9,034 nucleotides of DNA from Candidatus Stahliibacteriota bacterium (GCA_030627085.1 DAOUSS010000046.1:1-9034), one strand, 5' to 3'. Positions 1-7,408 are shown, counted from the first letter of the stretch. Made by a program: numbers and translations. The notes: generated from the letters alone by a model not told the origin.

Positions 1-1
1 C

Positions 2-1936
2 TCAACAGGCAACGGGCTTGTTGGAAATGATGTAAGAGATATCATTCACGATAAATATGGCAATCTCTGGTTTGTATGTTACAATAGGGGAATATCAATT
101 CTATCTCCAGATGGCAGATGGAAGGAATTGAGTGGTGCGTGGTGTGGATTACCAGATGGACTACTATGTATAAATATCTTATCAGACACAGTACTTGTTG
201 GAACAGATGATGGATTAAGATTGTGGGATATAAAAGACACCAATCCAATGAATAAACCAGGGATAATGGAAACCATTGCATCTCGTCCAGGGAATATCGT
301 AAACCGTATAGAGTACATTAAAGATTCACTATGGATATGTACAAACGAAGGAATAGGAATAGTCGCATTGTCAAACATTGGGAACACTTCCGCATGGAGT
401 AATATTACCGAAATTGGCAGTGTAAACGCGGTTGAACTTTTAAAAGATACATTATGGATAGCAACATCAGAAGGAATTGCATACATAACTGGAGGAAATT
501 ATCACTATGTAGCATCATTCAATTCAAGGGATATATCTCTCTGGAACGAGAGATTGTGGCTCGCTACATCAGCAGGATTAAGGGCATGGAATGGAAATAG
601 CTTCTTATCCACTTCTATTACACAGGATTCAAGATGTCTCCTTCCTCTATCCAGTTTCTGGGTTGGAACATGGGGCAGTGGTATTACAGAATACACACAG
701 GACACAGTCGTATATTTTATACCTGACGGACCAGGAGACAATAAGTTTGGCGATATAGCAATTGATGGGGACGGTAATCTCTGGTGCATTACGGGAAGTA
801 AAGAAGTATCAAAATTCGACGCCAAAGATGAGAAATGGCACATCTTCAACCAAAATAATGAATGGAATGTCAGAGGAGGTGGATTATCTGCTCTTGCAGT
901 CGGAAAGGATAGGACGGTATGGATAGGAGTCTGGAATTGGGAGAACAAAGGGCCCGGTCTTATAAGACTGTATTCTGACAGCACCTTTGATACTATTCGT
1001 TTTCAGGGGAATAACGTGATAAGTGATATAGAAGTGGATGGGCATAATGATGTATGGGTTTCAACCTGGATATTAGAGGGACAATCCTCACTTCTTTATA
1101 GATTCCGAGGGGGTTCAATTAATTCCTACGATGTGTTCAGTTTCCCACCCGGAATAAACAGAATAACATTCGATAAGGAAGGAAATATATGGGTGGGGTG
1201 TACTTATCACACAGGTGGCGGTGTTTTTCAAATAATAAATGAATCTGAGGCAGATGAACTTTCCTGCCCCGATATTCAGAGTGAGGAGATATACTCTCTT
1301 GCATTTGACATTGATGGAAGACTATGGGTTGGGACAGATAATGGGACATACGTACTAAGAAATAAACAGATTGAAAGGATATTAACCCACAATGACATCG
1401 GTGTCGTCGGCGTTAAAGCACATGACATTCTAATTGATATCTATGGAAACGTTTGGCTTCTGCTCGAGCCTATTTTGGAAAGTAGTGAAGGGGGTGTAAC
1501 GAAAGTCACGAGAAAATCTGACTTTTTATCCATTACACCTTCAAAAGGACTTGTCTCAAACAGGATAGAAGGCAGAGATACCGGAAATCGACTCGCATAC
1601 GACCCAACGAGAGGATGGCTATGGATAGCTACGGGCGAGGGAATCTCAAGATATCGAACTGGACTTATCCTTCCTCATACAATCTCTTCTATTCTGGTAT
1701 TCCCAAATCCATATTTAGCCAATGAGCATTCGGATATAAGTTTTATCTCCGAGGAGCTAGTAGGAGGCAGTATAAGCATTTATTCGCTCAGTGGTCAACT
1801 CATAAAGATTTTCTCTAACATAAGAGAAAGTTCAGTGAGATGGGATAATCCTGATATTGCAAGCGGTATATACATATATATTGCAGTATCTGATGATGGA
1901 GAAAAAAAAGTAGGTAAATTCTCAGTAATTCAATAA
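2..1936 (+). CDS. Secreted beta-propeller repeat protein with C-terminal sorting domain (5' partial)
   Basis: The reading frame is open from base 2, so the gene begins before the window and 644 residues are visible. The TTG at 128 is not the start: the residues before it already form a propeller repeat (NGLVGNDVRDIIHDKYGNLW). About 13 repeats follow, each ending in a hydrophobic-Trp pair and a Gly-rich turn (LWIATSEGI, VWIGVW, IWVGC, LWVGTDNGT, LWIATGEGIS). This is the two-component-regulator-propeller pattern and would make about two seven-bladed propellers. From about residue 564 an 80-residue domain starts with ILVFPNPY, passes SISIYSLSGQLIK and ends SGIYIY...KKVGKFSVIQ. That matches FlgD-like Ig / type IX secretion type A sorting domains, so the protein is probably exported and surface-attached or released. 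No kinase or DNA-binding domain is in the visible part. Ligand and role are unknown. The family call is firm and the export route is inferred. Confidence 0.85.
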   Translation, partial: STGNGLVGNDVRDIIHDKYGNLWFVCYNRGISILSPDGRWKELSGAWCGLPDGLLCINILSDTVLVGTDDGLRLWDIKDTNPMNKPGIMETIASRPGNIVNRIEYIKDSLWICTNEGIGIVALSNIGNTSAWSNITEIGSVNAVELLKDTLWIATSEGIAYITGGNYHYVASFNSRDISLWNERLWLATSAGLRAWNGNSFLSTSITQDSRCLLPLSSFWVGTWGSGITEYTQDTVVYFIPDGPGDNKFGDIAIDGDGNLWCITGSKEVSKFDAKDEKWHIFNQNNEWNVRGGGLSALAVGKDRTVWIGVWNWENKGPGLIRLYSDSTFDTIRFQGNNVISDIEVDGHNDVWVSTWILEGQSSLLYRFRGGSINSYDVFSFPPGINRITFDKEGNIWVGCTYHTGGGVFQIINESEADELSCPDIQSEEIYSLAFDIDGRLWVGTDNGTYVLRNKQIERILTHNDIGVVGVKAHDILIDIYGNVWLLLEPILESSEGGVTKVTRKSDFLSITPSKGLVSNRIEGRDTGNRLAYDPTRGWLWIATGEGISRYRTGLILPHTISSILVFPNPYLANEHSDISFISEELVGGSISIYSLSGQLIKIFSNIRESSVRWDNPDIASGIYIYIAVSDDGEKKVGKFSVIQ

Positions 1937-1962
1937 TTCTATTACTTAATGAAATTTTTTTC

Positions 1963-1991
1963 TTGACAAATCAAAATTTTGATGTTAAAAT
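1963..1991 (+). promoter_or_regulatory. Sigma70-type promoter for the membrane protein gene
   Basis: A perfect -35 hexamer TTGACA (1963-1968) is followed after exactly 17 bp by TAAAAT (1986-1991), one mismatch from TATAAT. A TG at 1983-1984 gives an extended -10. Transcription would start near 1998, leaving a leader of about 88 nt before the ATG at 2086. Confidence 0.8.
1970..1983. promoter_or_regulatory. Perfect 14-bp palindrome in promoter spacer, candidate operator
   Basis: ATCAAAATTTTGAT is a perfect palindrome lying wholly between the -35 and -10 hexamers. A dimeric regulator bound here would block RNA polymerase. The AT-only core could also arise by chance in AT-rich DNA, so the operator role is inference. 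Confidence 0.45.
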
Positions 1992-2073
1992 ATAAGAACA
2001 AAATAGACCTTACTTGTCTTTTAAGTTCCAATTCTATTACACTATTTGAGTTTTTTTGATATCTTGGAAACAG

Positions 2074-2083
2074 AAAGGGGGGG
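2074..2083 (+). promoter_or_regulatory. Purine-rich ribosome binding site that fixes the membrane protein start
   Basis: AAAGGGGGGG ends two bases before the ATG at 2086. The in-frame TTG ten codons upstream (2056) follows only a T-run and has no such site, so the ATG is chosen. The run of seven G is slippage-prone in sequencing, but it lies outside the chosen coding region. Confidence 0.6.
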
Positions 2084-2085
2084 CT

Positions 2086-3231
2086 ATGTTGTTCAATTTC
2101 AAGGATGTATTACGCTCTATGCGTCTTGGCTTCTCTGCCAAGAAGATATGGGTAGGGTTTCTTGGTATACTCGTGGGAACGATTTTCTACGCCATTCTCT
2201 CATATGTCGCACTAACCCTTACATCTGACTGGAACTGGGTAACAGTATGGAGAGAATATAGATATATTCCCGTCCCAATAGCAGGTTATACGGTAATGCC
2301 GTGGTATAGCTGGGCAATATGGATAGTGGGAGTTGCACTCTTTGTCATTGTAAATCTCCTCGCTATAGGCGCGATATCTAAGATTACATATGAACAGGTA
2401 AAAGGTAATGAGTTCTACGAGATAACAGAGGCAATAAAATTCTCCATTAAACACTGGAAAGGCATCGTGCTCTCTCCGATAACAATGATAATAATATGTG
2501 GAGTTATTCTCCTATGCGGATTTATATTTGGCCTCGTAGGAAGAATACCATATCTGGGACAATTAGCTATTGGGCTCCTCTTCGTACCTATAGCCTTTGG
2601 AGCGCTCTTTCTCGTATATCTTACCATAGTACTGTTTCTCTCATTTCTCATTGCGCCTTCTGTTGTTGGTACTACAAAGAGTGATACCTTTGATACCCTC
2701 TTTGAGGTCTTCAGTGTCTTAAATGACCAAACATGGAGGGTCGTTGTGTGGGAAGCACTGGTTGCCTTCTTTTCAGTTGCTGGTATATGCATACTCGCAT
2801 GGTTTACAAAGAAGGCGCTGACACTGACTTGCTTTACAATTCCTCTCTGGCAGGGGCCAAGAGGCTGGTTTACAGCTATGTGGCAAAACGGAATATGGTA
2901 TCTGCCTTCCTGCCCTCCCGTTGTCTGGGTGGAGAACCTTGCAGGCAGATTTCTACCAACACTTCTCTTCCCTCACACATGGGCAACACAGAACTGGGCA
3001 ACAGCCTTTGGAGGATTCTGTATTGGTATAGGATTCCATTTCATCGCCTTCTTTGTACTTGCTTATGGTATATCAGTATGGAGTGCCGGGCAGACTATGG
3101 TATATACAGTCCTTGTTAAGATAAAGGATGACAAGAACCTATTGGAGGTAAAAGAAGAAGAGTTTGAAGAAGAAGAAATAAAGGAAGAAGAGAAGAAAGA
3201 AAAAATCGAGCAAGAGAAGAAGGAGGAATAA
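2086..3231 (+). CDS. Multi-pass inner-membrane protein of unknown function, charged C-terminal tail
   Basis: The 381-residue protein starts MLFNFKDVLRSMRLGF. Hydrophobic segments are visible at about residues 21-45, 76-100, 126-152, 158-190 (perhaps two helices), 218-241 and 307-340. Between the last two lies a Trp/Pro/aromatic-rich stretch of about 60 residues that is probably extracytoplasmic. The last 35 or so residues are almost only Glu and Lys (KEEEFEEEEIKEEEK and on), a soluble and possibly helical tail. The arrangement of a moderately hydrophobic bundle with repeated soluble helices (EITEAIKFSIKHWKG; SDTFDTLFEVFSVLNDQTWR) recalls the internally repeated DUF975-like membrane domains, but I recognise no family with confidence. 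No catalytic or transport motif is evident. It has its own promoter upstream and a terminator-like hairpin downstream, so it appears to be a single-gene transcript. Confidence 0.8.
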   Translation: MLFNFKDVLRSMRLGFSAKKIWVGFLGILVGTIFYAILSYVALTLTSDWNWVTVWREYRYIPVPIAGYTVMPWYSWAIWIVGVALFVIVNLLAIGAISKITYEQVKGNEFYEITEAIKFSIKHWKGIVLSPITMIIICGVILLCGFIFGLVGRIPYLGQLAIGLLFVPIAFGALFLVYLTIVLFLSFLIAPSVVGTTKSDTFDTLFEVFSVLNDQTWRVVVWEALVAFFSVAGICILAWFTKKALTLTCFTIPLWQGPRGWFTAMWQNGIWYLPSCPPVVWVENLAGRFLPTLLFPHTWATQNWATAFGGFCIGIGFHFIAFFVLAYGISVWSAGQTMVYTVLVKIKDDKNLLEVKEEEFEEEEIKEEEKKEKIEQEKKEE

Positions 3232-3236
3232 AAATA

Positions 3237-3290
3237 AAAAAACCTGGAGCTTCTTTTTGCTGTTGCCTATCAGGGGGTTCCAGGTTTTTT
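3237..3290 (+). terminator. Intrinsic-terminator-like hairpin between membrane protein gene and rimP
   Basis: AAAAAACCTGGA (3237-3248) pairs perfectly with TCCAGGTTTTTT (3279-3290). The stem extends two pairs further if a G-T wobble is allowed (3249-3250 with 3277-3278). The T-run on the right and A-run on the left would let it act on either strand. The 26-nt loop is longer than usual for a factor-independent terminator. It lies 5 bases after the stop codon at 3231 and 75 bases before rimP. Confidence 0.65.
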
Positions 3291-3319
3291 GTAACATTAC
3301 ACCGGGTACTAATCCTAAC

Positions 3320-3339
3320 ATCAGAGTAAATGCTCTGAT
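3320..3339 (+). promoter_or_regulatory. Small hairpin in the rimP leader
   Basis: ATCAGAG (3320-3326) pairs with CTCTGAT (3333-3339) around a TAAATG loop. No T-run follows, so it is not a terminator. It sits 25 bases before the rimP ATG. Nearby (3291-3364) I find no convincing -35/-10 pair and only a weak ribosome binding site. A leader-RNA role is inference. Confidence 0.35.
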
Positions 3340-3364
3340 TTGGGCTAAGTGGTAATTTTGTGGT

Positions 3365-3658
3365 ATGAATGAAGATGTAAAGCAGAAGATAGAGGATTTA
3401 ATAAACAAGGTGCTGTGGGATAAAGATATACATCTTGTCAGGTGGGAACTAAAAGGCAGTGAACCATATTCAATTTTGAAGGTATTTATTGATAAACCGG
3501 GTGGTGTCACAGTTGAGGATTGTGCACTTGTATCAAGGGAACTCTCAGATCGGCTCGATATAGAAGAACCCATTGACCACAGGTATACACTTGAGGTATC
3601 CTCACCGGGTATAGATTTAAACACCGATATACAGATTAAAAAGAAAAAGGAGAAGTGA
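3365..3658 (+). CDS. rimP: Ribosome maturation factor RimP, N-terminal domain only
   Basis: RimP binds the 30S subunit and helps assemble its S12-containing region. The 97-residue product carries the family core at residues 37-84: LKVFIDKPGGVTVEDC, then VSRELSDRLDIEEPI, then YTLEVSSPGID, which aligns with the usual VYIDKxGGVTLDDCxxVSRxLS and EVSSPGLDRPL blocks. Family members are normally about 150 residues. Here the sequence departs right after SSPGID into a short Lys-rich tail (IQIKKKKEK), and the C-terminal SH3-like domain is absent. nusA begins 4 bases after the stop, so no displaced remainder exists, and the other two frames after the break close within a few codons. An in-frame stop at 3353-3355 means the ATG is the first possible start. 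The position before nusA confirms the identity. Confidence 0.9.
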   Translation: MNEDVKQKIEDLINKVLWDKDIHLVRWELKGSEPYSILKVFIDKPGGVTVEDCALVSRELSDRLDIEEPIDHRYTLEVSSPGIDLNTDIQIKKKKEK

Positions 3659-3662
3659 ATCG

Positions 3663-4952
3663 ATGACAGTTTATAACATATCTCATTTTCTGGATCAACT
3701 GGCTGAAGACAGAGAACTAAATCTCACAAGGGTCAAAGAGGTATTTAGAGAGACAATAATAACCATAGCAAAAAAGACCTTTGGAAGAGATCTCGAAATG
3801 ACTGTAGATATAGACGAATCCAGTGGTTCAATATCTGTGTTTGTCGTGAAAGAGGTGGTGAAAAAGGTGGAATTTCCTTCAAAGGAGATTACCCTTACAG
3901 AGGCGAAAAAATACAATGAATCTGCAAAGATAAGAGATAGAATAAATATTCCCATGGAGTTTGAAGCATTTGGAAGAAACGCCATTATTTTGACTAAACA
4001 GATTCTTTTTCAAAAACTGCGAGAGGCTGAAAGAGATGCCATATACACCTCCTTTGAAAAAAGGGTGGGAGAAATTGTTACTGGTAGTATCCGGAGAATA
4101 GAAAGCAAAAGAATATTAGTTACCCTTGACAGGACAGAAGGTATTCTGCCAAAAAGGGAACAGATTCCAGGAGAATACTTCCGTCAGGGTAGTGTTATAA
4201 AGGCGTATATACTTGCAGTAGACCAAAAGGAGGGTATACTACTCTCGCGTACGCATCCAGGTTTCCTGAAGGGATTGTTTGAATCAGAGGTACCAGAAAT
4301 TAAAGAAGGAATAATTGAGATAAAAAACATAATGAGAATCCCTGGAGTTAGAGCAAAGGTAGCTGTTACAAGTAATAACCCAAGGATTGACCCTGTAGGG
4401 GCATGTGTAGGTGTAAAGGGGTCAAGGGTACAGGTCGTTGTGAAGGAACTTGCCGGCGAGAAAATAGATGTGATACAATGGAGCCAGGATCCACTGGTTT
4501 ATGTATCAAGGGCACTTTCTGGCGTTAAGATAATAAAAGAGGATATTGATGAGAGTACAAAAAGAATACAGATCGTTGTGAATGATGAAGAACTCCCTAT
4601 AGCAATCGGTAAGAATGGACAGAATGCTTTTTTATCCTCAAAATTAACTGGATACAGAATTGATATTATCTCTGAAAGTATGGATAAAACTACTTCGGTG
4701 GCGAATTTAGATGGGCTATCGCCAAAGTTAAAAACAAAACTTCTAGAAAATGGATTTGTAAGTGCGTATGATATTATTTTTTATGGTGTTCCAAAGCTTC
4801 TTTCTATAAAAGGGATAGGAAGAGAAATTGCAAAAAAGATATATGAAATCTCCTATGATATTGCAAAAAAGACAAAACACCAGCCCCCGGACGGTTCAAC
4901 TGAGCCTTCGTCCCGAGCTCAGGCCGAGGGGTTCACCGAAGTTAAGTCTTAA
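3663..4952 (+). CDS. nusA: Transcription termination/antitermination factor NusA
   Basis: NusA binds RNA polymerase and nascent RNA and modulates pausing, termination and antitermination. The 429 residues show the polymerase-binding N-terminal domain (about 1-130), an S1 domain (about 136-196, GEIVTGSIRRIESKRILVTL and RTEGILPKRE), KH1 (about 228-285, GACVGVKGSRV with loop GVKG at 250-253) and KH2 (about 295-337, IAIGKNGQN with GKNG at 316-319). One helix-hairpin-helix unit follows (about 347-402, LLSIKGIGREIAKKI). Longer NusA proteins have two acidic C-terminal repeats. The last 25 residues (TKHQPPDGSTEPSSRAQAEG onward) are unlike any NusA domain and coincide with a GC-rich, repeat-like stretch. 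AAGGAG at 3647-3652, inside the end of rimP, is the ribosome binding site, ten bases before the ATG. Confidence 0.97.
   Translation: MTVYNISHFLDQLAEDRELNLTRVKEVFRETIITIAKKTFGRDLEMTVDIDESSGSISVFVVKEVVKKVEFPSKEITLTEAKKYNESAKIRDRINIPMEFEAFGRNAIILTKQILFQKLREAERDAIYTSFEKRVGEIVTGSIRRIESKRILVTLDRTEGILPKREQIPGEYFRQGSVIKAYILAVDQKEGILLSRTHPGFLKGLFESEVPEIKEGIIEIKNIMRIPGVRAKVAVTSNNPRIDPVGACVGVKGSRVQVVVKELAGEKIDVIQWSQDPLVYVSRALSGVKIIKEDIDESTKRIQIVVNDEELPIAIGKNGQNAFLSSKLTGYRIDIISESMDKTTSVANLDGLSPKLKTKLLENGFVSAYDIIFYGVPKLLSIKGIGREIAKKIYEISYDIAKKTKHQPPDGSTEPSSRAQAEGFTEVKS
4881..4941. repeat. GC-rich palindromic repeat-like insertion forming the nusA 3' end
   Basis: Base composition changes abruptly from A-rich coding sequence to a C/G-rich stretch beginning CAGCCCCCGGACGG. 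It contains CTGAGC (4900-4905) paired with GCTCAG (4917-4922), the palindrome GAGCTC (4915-4920), CTTCG (4906-4910) opposite CGAAG (4937-4941), and a GGTTCA direct repeat (4893, 4930). The text resembles the dispersed CTGAGC/CTTCG-type intergenic palindromes I recall from many uncultured genomes. It supplies the last codons of nusA and the reading frame runs through it. Repeat origin is inference. Confidence 0.5.
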
Positions 4953-4993
4953 ATTCTTCTCTTTTTACCCTCTTAAACAATATTTTTTTATTT

Positions 4994-7096
4994 ATGAATG
5001 ACCGCCGAGTATACGACGCTGCAAAGGAATTGAACCTCTCGAGCGAGGCACTTGTACACCTTCTGAGAGAACTTGATTTCAAGGTACGGGGTTACATGAG
5101 TGTGGTCACTCCAGAAATGCTAAAGAAGGTGAAGAAGAAGTTGGAAGAGGATAAACGAAGAATAAAGGAGAAGGACAGAGAGAAAGAAAAACTTCGTAGG
5201 GGCAAGAAAAGAAAAGTGGAAAGGCGATTAAGAAAACCAGAAGAAAAGAAAAGAGCTGCAATCAAAGTCAAAGAAACCCTTGCAAAGATAAAAACGGGTG
5301 AGCAGAAACCAAAAAAGAGGGAGAAGGTTGAAAGAGTTGAAACCAAATTGGAAAAAGAGATACGGAAAATTCAACTCCCTGAACTTGTAAGTGTTGAGGA
5401 ACTCGCGAAGCTTCTATCTGCATCTTCTCTTTCACTTATTGCCAAATGCCTCGAACTCGGTCTCATGGTGACTATCAACCGACGGTTGGATTATGAGACA
5501 GCAAGTATGATAGCCTCTGAATACGGTCACGATACTGAACTCATATCATATTATGAAGAGGTTGCTGAAGGGAAAGAAGAAGTAGAAGAAATAGAAAGGG
5601 CCCCTGTTGTGACGGTTATGGGACATGTAGACCATGGAAAGACCACGCTTTTAGATTATATAAGAAAGACCAATGTTATAGCCAAGGAGAAGGGAGGGAT
5701 AACACAACATATAGGTGCATCAATAATCACATACAAGGATAAAAAAATTACCTTTCTGGATACACCCGGACATGAGGCATTCACTGCTATGAGAGCAAGA
5801 GGAGCACAAATAACTGATATAATTCTCATAGTTGTCGCTGCGGACGACGGGGTTATGCCACAGACAGTAGAGGCAATAGACCATGCCCGTGATGCAAATG
5901 TTCCCATTATAGTAGCAATAAACAAGATAGACCTTGAAGGTGCCCGCCCGGACATGGTAAAACAGCAACTCGCACAACACAATCTCTTACTGGAGGAGAT
6001 AGGTGGCGATGTGCCAGCGGTCATGGTGTCTGCAAAGACAGGAGTGGGAATTGACGACTTGCTTGATTCCTTATTACTCATTGCAGAAATGAAAGAGTTA
6101 AAAGCACCACTCAAAGGTAATGCAAGAGGATATATAATAGAGGCAAGATTGGACAGATACAAGGGGATTGTTGCAACGGTTCTTATCACTAAGGGACAAT
6201 TAAAAAAGGGAAATAGCTTCGTCGCAGGAACAACTTATGGTAAGGTCCGCGCCATGTACGATGAATTCAACAAAGTTATTGAAGAAGCATATCTCTCAAT
6301 GCCGGTTATGGTACTGGGATTTGAACATATTCCCAAGGTCGGCGACAGATTTGTAGTCTTGGAGGATAGAACAGCAAGAGAGATCGCACGTAAAAGACAA
6401 CTTGCTGAAAGGGAGATGGTTGCCCGTCCGCCTGTTGTACGCACTCTTCAATCTATACAGGACAAAATCCAGAAGGGAGAGACAAAGGAACTGAAAGTCA
6501 TAATAAAAGGAGATGTAGGTGGTTCTGTTGAGGCTATGTCTGATTCCCTTAGAGAACTTTCAACAGAGGAAACAAAAATTACTGTTGTTCACAGCGGTGT
6601 AGGAGATATCACCGAATCTGATGTTTTGCTTGCGTCTGTCTCAGACTCTATAATAGTCGGTTACCATGCTGGCATTCCAAGTAGTGTCAAAATGACTGCA
6701 AAACGCGAAGGTGTTGAAATAAGAGTATATGATGTGATTTATAAGGCACTCGAAGATATTAAACTTGCACTTGTGGGTCTCCTTGAACCGACCTACGAGG
6801 AGAAGTTGATTGGAGAGGCTGAGATAAGACAGATATTCAACATACCAAAAATCGGTAAAATTGCAGGGTGCTATGTAAAGGACGGAAAAGTTGTAAAGAA
6901 CGCACCTGTCAAAATAGTCAGGGATTCAGATGTGGTGGGAGAAGGGAAAATAATCTCTTTGAGAAGGACCAAGAAGACAGTCAACGAGGTTTCAGCAGGA
7001 TTTGAGTGTGGAATAGGATTTGAAGAGATAGATGACTTTGTTGTAGGGGACATCGTACAGGTATACGAAATGGTAGAAAAAAAGAGAGAGGTTTGA
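4994..7096 (+). CDS. infB: Translation initiation factor IF-2
   Basis: IF-2 is the GTPase that brings fMet-tRNA to the 30S subunit and promotes 50S joining. The 700 residues comprise an IF2_N-like start (about 3-50, RVYDAAKELNLSSEALVHLL), a Lys/Glu-rich linker (about 45-125), a second small helical domain (about 128-190), the G domain (about 203-370), then domains II, III and IV. GTPase motifs are complete: GHVDHGKT at 210-217, DTPGH at 256-260, NKID at 310-313, SAK at 346-348. The C-terminal YECGIGxE-type signature is present as FECGIGFEEIDDF. The linker is short compared with the long enterobacterial form. The ATG is chosen because the IF2_N motif begins a few residues later. Upstream bases (4960-4993) are T-rich, with no Shine-Dalgarno sequence. 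The gap after nusA is 41 bp. Confidence 0.98.
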   Translation: MNDRRVYDAAKELNLSSEALVHLLRELDFKVRGYMSVVTPEMLKKVKKKLEEDKRRIKEKDREKEKLRRGKKRKVERRLRKPEEKKRAAIKVKETLAKIKTGEQKPKKREKVERVETKLEKEIRKIQLPELVSVEELAKLLSASSLSLIAKCLELGLMVTINRRLDYETASMIASEYGHDTELISYYEEVAEGKEEVEEIERAPVVTVMGHVDHGKTTLLDYIRKTNVIAKEKGGITQHIGASIITYKDKKITFLDTPGHEAFTAMRARGAQITDIILIVVAADDGVMPQTVEAIDHARDANVPIIVAINKIDLEGARPDMVKQQLAQHNLLLEEIGGDVPAVMVSAKTGVGIDDLLDSLLLIAEMKELKAPLKGNARGYIIEARLDRYKGIVATVLITKGQLKKGNSFVAGTTYGKVRAMYDEFNKVIEEAYLSMPVMVLGFEHIPKVGDRFVVLEDRTAREIARKRQLAEREMVARPPVVRTLQSIQDKIQKGETKELKVIIKGDVGGSVEAMSDSLRELSTEETKITVVHSGVGDITESDVLLASVSDSIIVGYHAGIPSSVKMTAKREGVEIRVYDVIYKALEDIKLALVGLLEPTYEEKLIGEAEIRQIFNIPKIGKIAGCYVKDGKVVKNAPVKIVRDSDVVGEGKIISLRRTKKTVNEVSAGFECGIGFEEIDDFVVGDIVQVYEMVEKKREV

Positions 7097-7105
7097 CGCT
7101 GTAAA

Positions 7106-7408
7106 ATGCATGACCATACTGATAGGAGAAACAGAAGAATAGAGACACTGTTCAAGGAAGAGATTGCCAGGATTCTTTCAGCAAGAAAGGATCCTGATAT
7201 TGGTTTTGTAACAGTGACAAGGGTGGAGATAAAAAAGGACAGGAGAAAGATCTTCTGTTATGTAAGGTTTCTATCCAATGAAGAAAGGGGATTTTCGGCA
7301 CTTAAAGAGGCAAAGGGCTCCATAAAGACAGAAATTGCGAGAAGTATTTCTCTAAGATTTATGCCAGATATAGAATTCAGAATTGATGAAGAGGGATATC
7401 TAAACTGA
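7106..7408 (+). CDS. rbfA: Ribosome-binding factor A, short form
   Basis: RbfA is a single KH-like domain protein that binds the 30S subunit and supports maturation of the 5' end of 16S rRNA. The 100 residues open with the helix RRNRRIETLFKEEIARIL, continue with the strand block KDPDIGFVTVTRVEIKKDRR and KIFCYVRF, and finish with the helix and strand EIARSISLRFMPDIEFRID. This is the full core order of the family. The protein stops about ten residues after the final strand, whereas family members usually run 110-130 residues with one more short helix. It starts 9 bases after the infB stop, consistent with translational coupling. The ribosome binding site is weak; AGAGAGAGG at 7083-7091 lies rather far upstream. 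Placement directly after infB supports the call. No truB or ribF follows. Confidence 0.93.
   Translation: MHDHTDRRNRRIETLFKEEIARILSARKDPDIGFVTVTRVEIKKDRRKIFCYVRFLSNEERGFSALKEAKGSIKTEIARSISLRFMPDIEFRIDEEGYLN

Larger units (their letters stand above)
1935..2057 (+). repeat. 11-bp direct repeats flanking the promoter
   Basis: AATTCTATTAC occurs at 1935-1945 and again at 2030-2040, 95 bp apart. Each copy is followed 9-10 bases later by a run of seven T (1955-1961 and 2051-2057). The two units of about 27 bp bracket the promoter. The first copy begins inside the stop codon of the propeller gene. Confidence 0.5.

Noticed and set aside
128..1936. TTG at 128 as the start of the propeller protein
   Set aside because: The frame is open back to base 2 and the upstream residues form a good propeller repeat, so the gene is cut by the window edge.
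2056..2085. TTG start ten codons upstream of the membrane protein ATG
   Set aside because: It follows a T-run with no ribosome binding site, while the ATG at 2086 has a purine-rich site directly before it.
3600..3662. Frameshift or pseudogene explanation for the short RimP
   Set aside because: The other frames close within a few codons, and nusA with its ribosome binding site starts immediately, leaving no room for the missing domain.
5656..6189. Long minus-strand reading frame inside infB, and similar frames inside the other genes
   Set aside because: They lie opposite strongly conserved coding sequence and encode no recognisable domain, so they are shadows.
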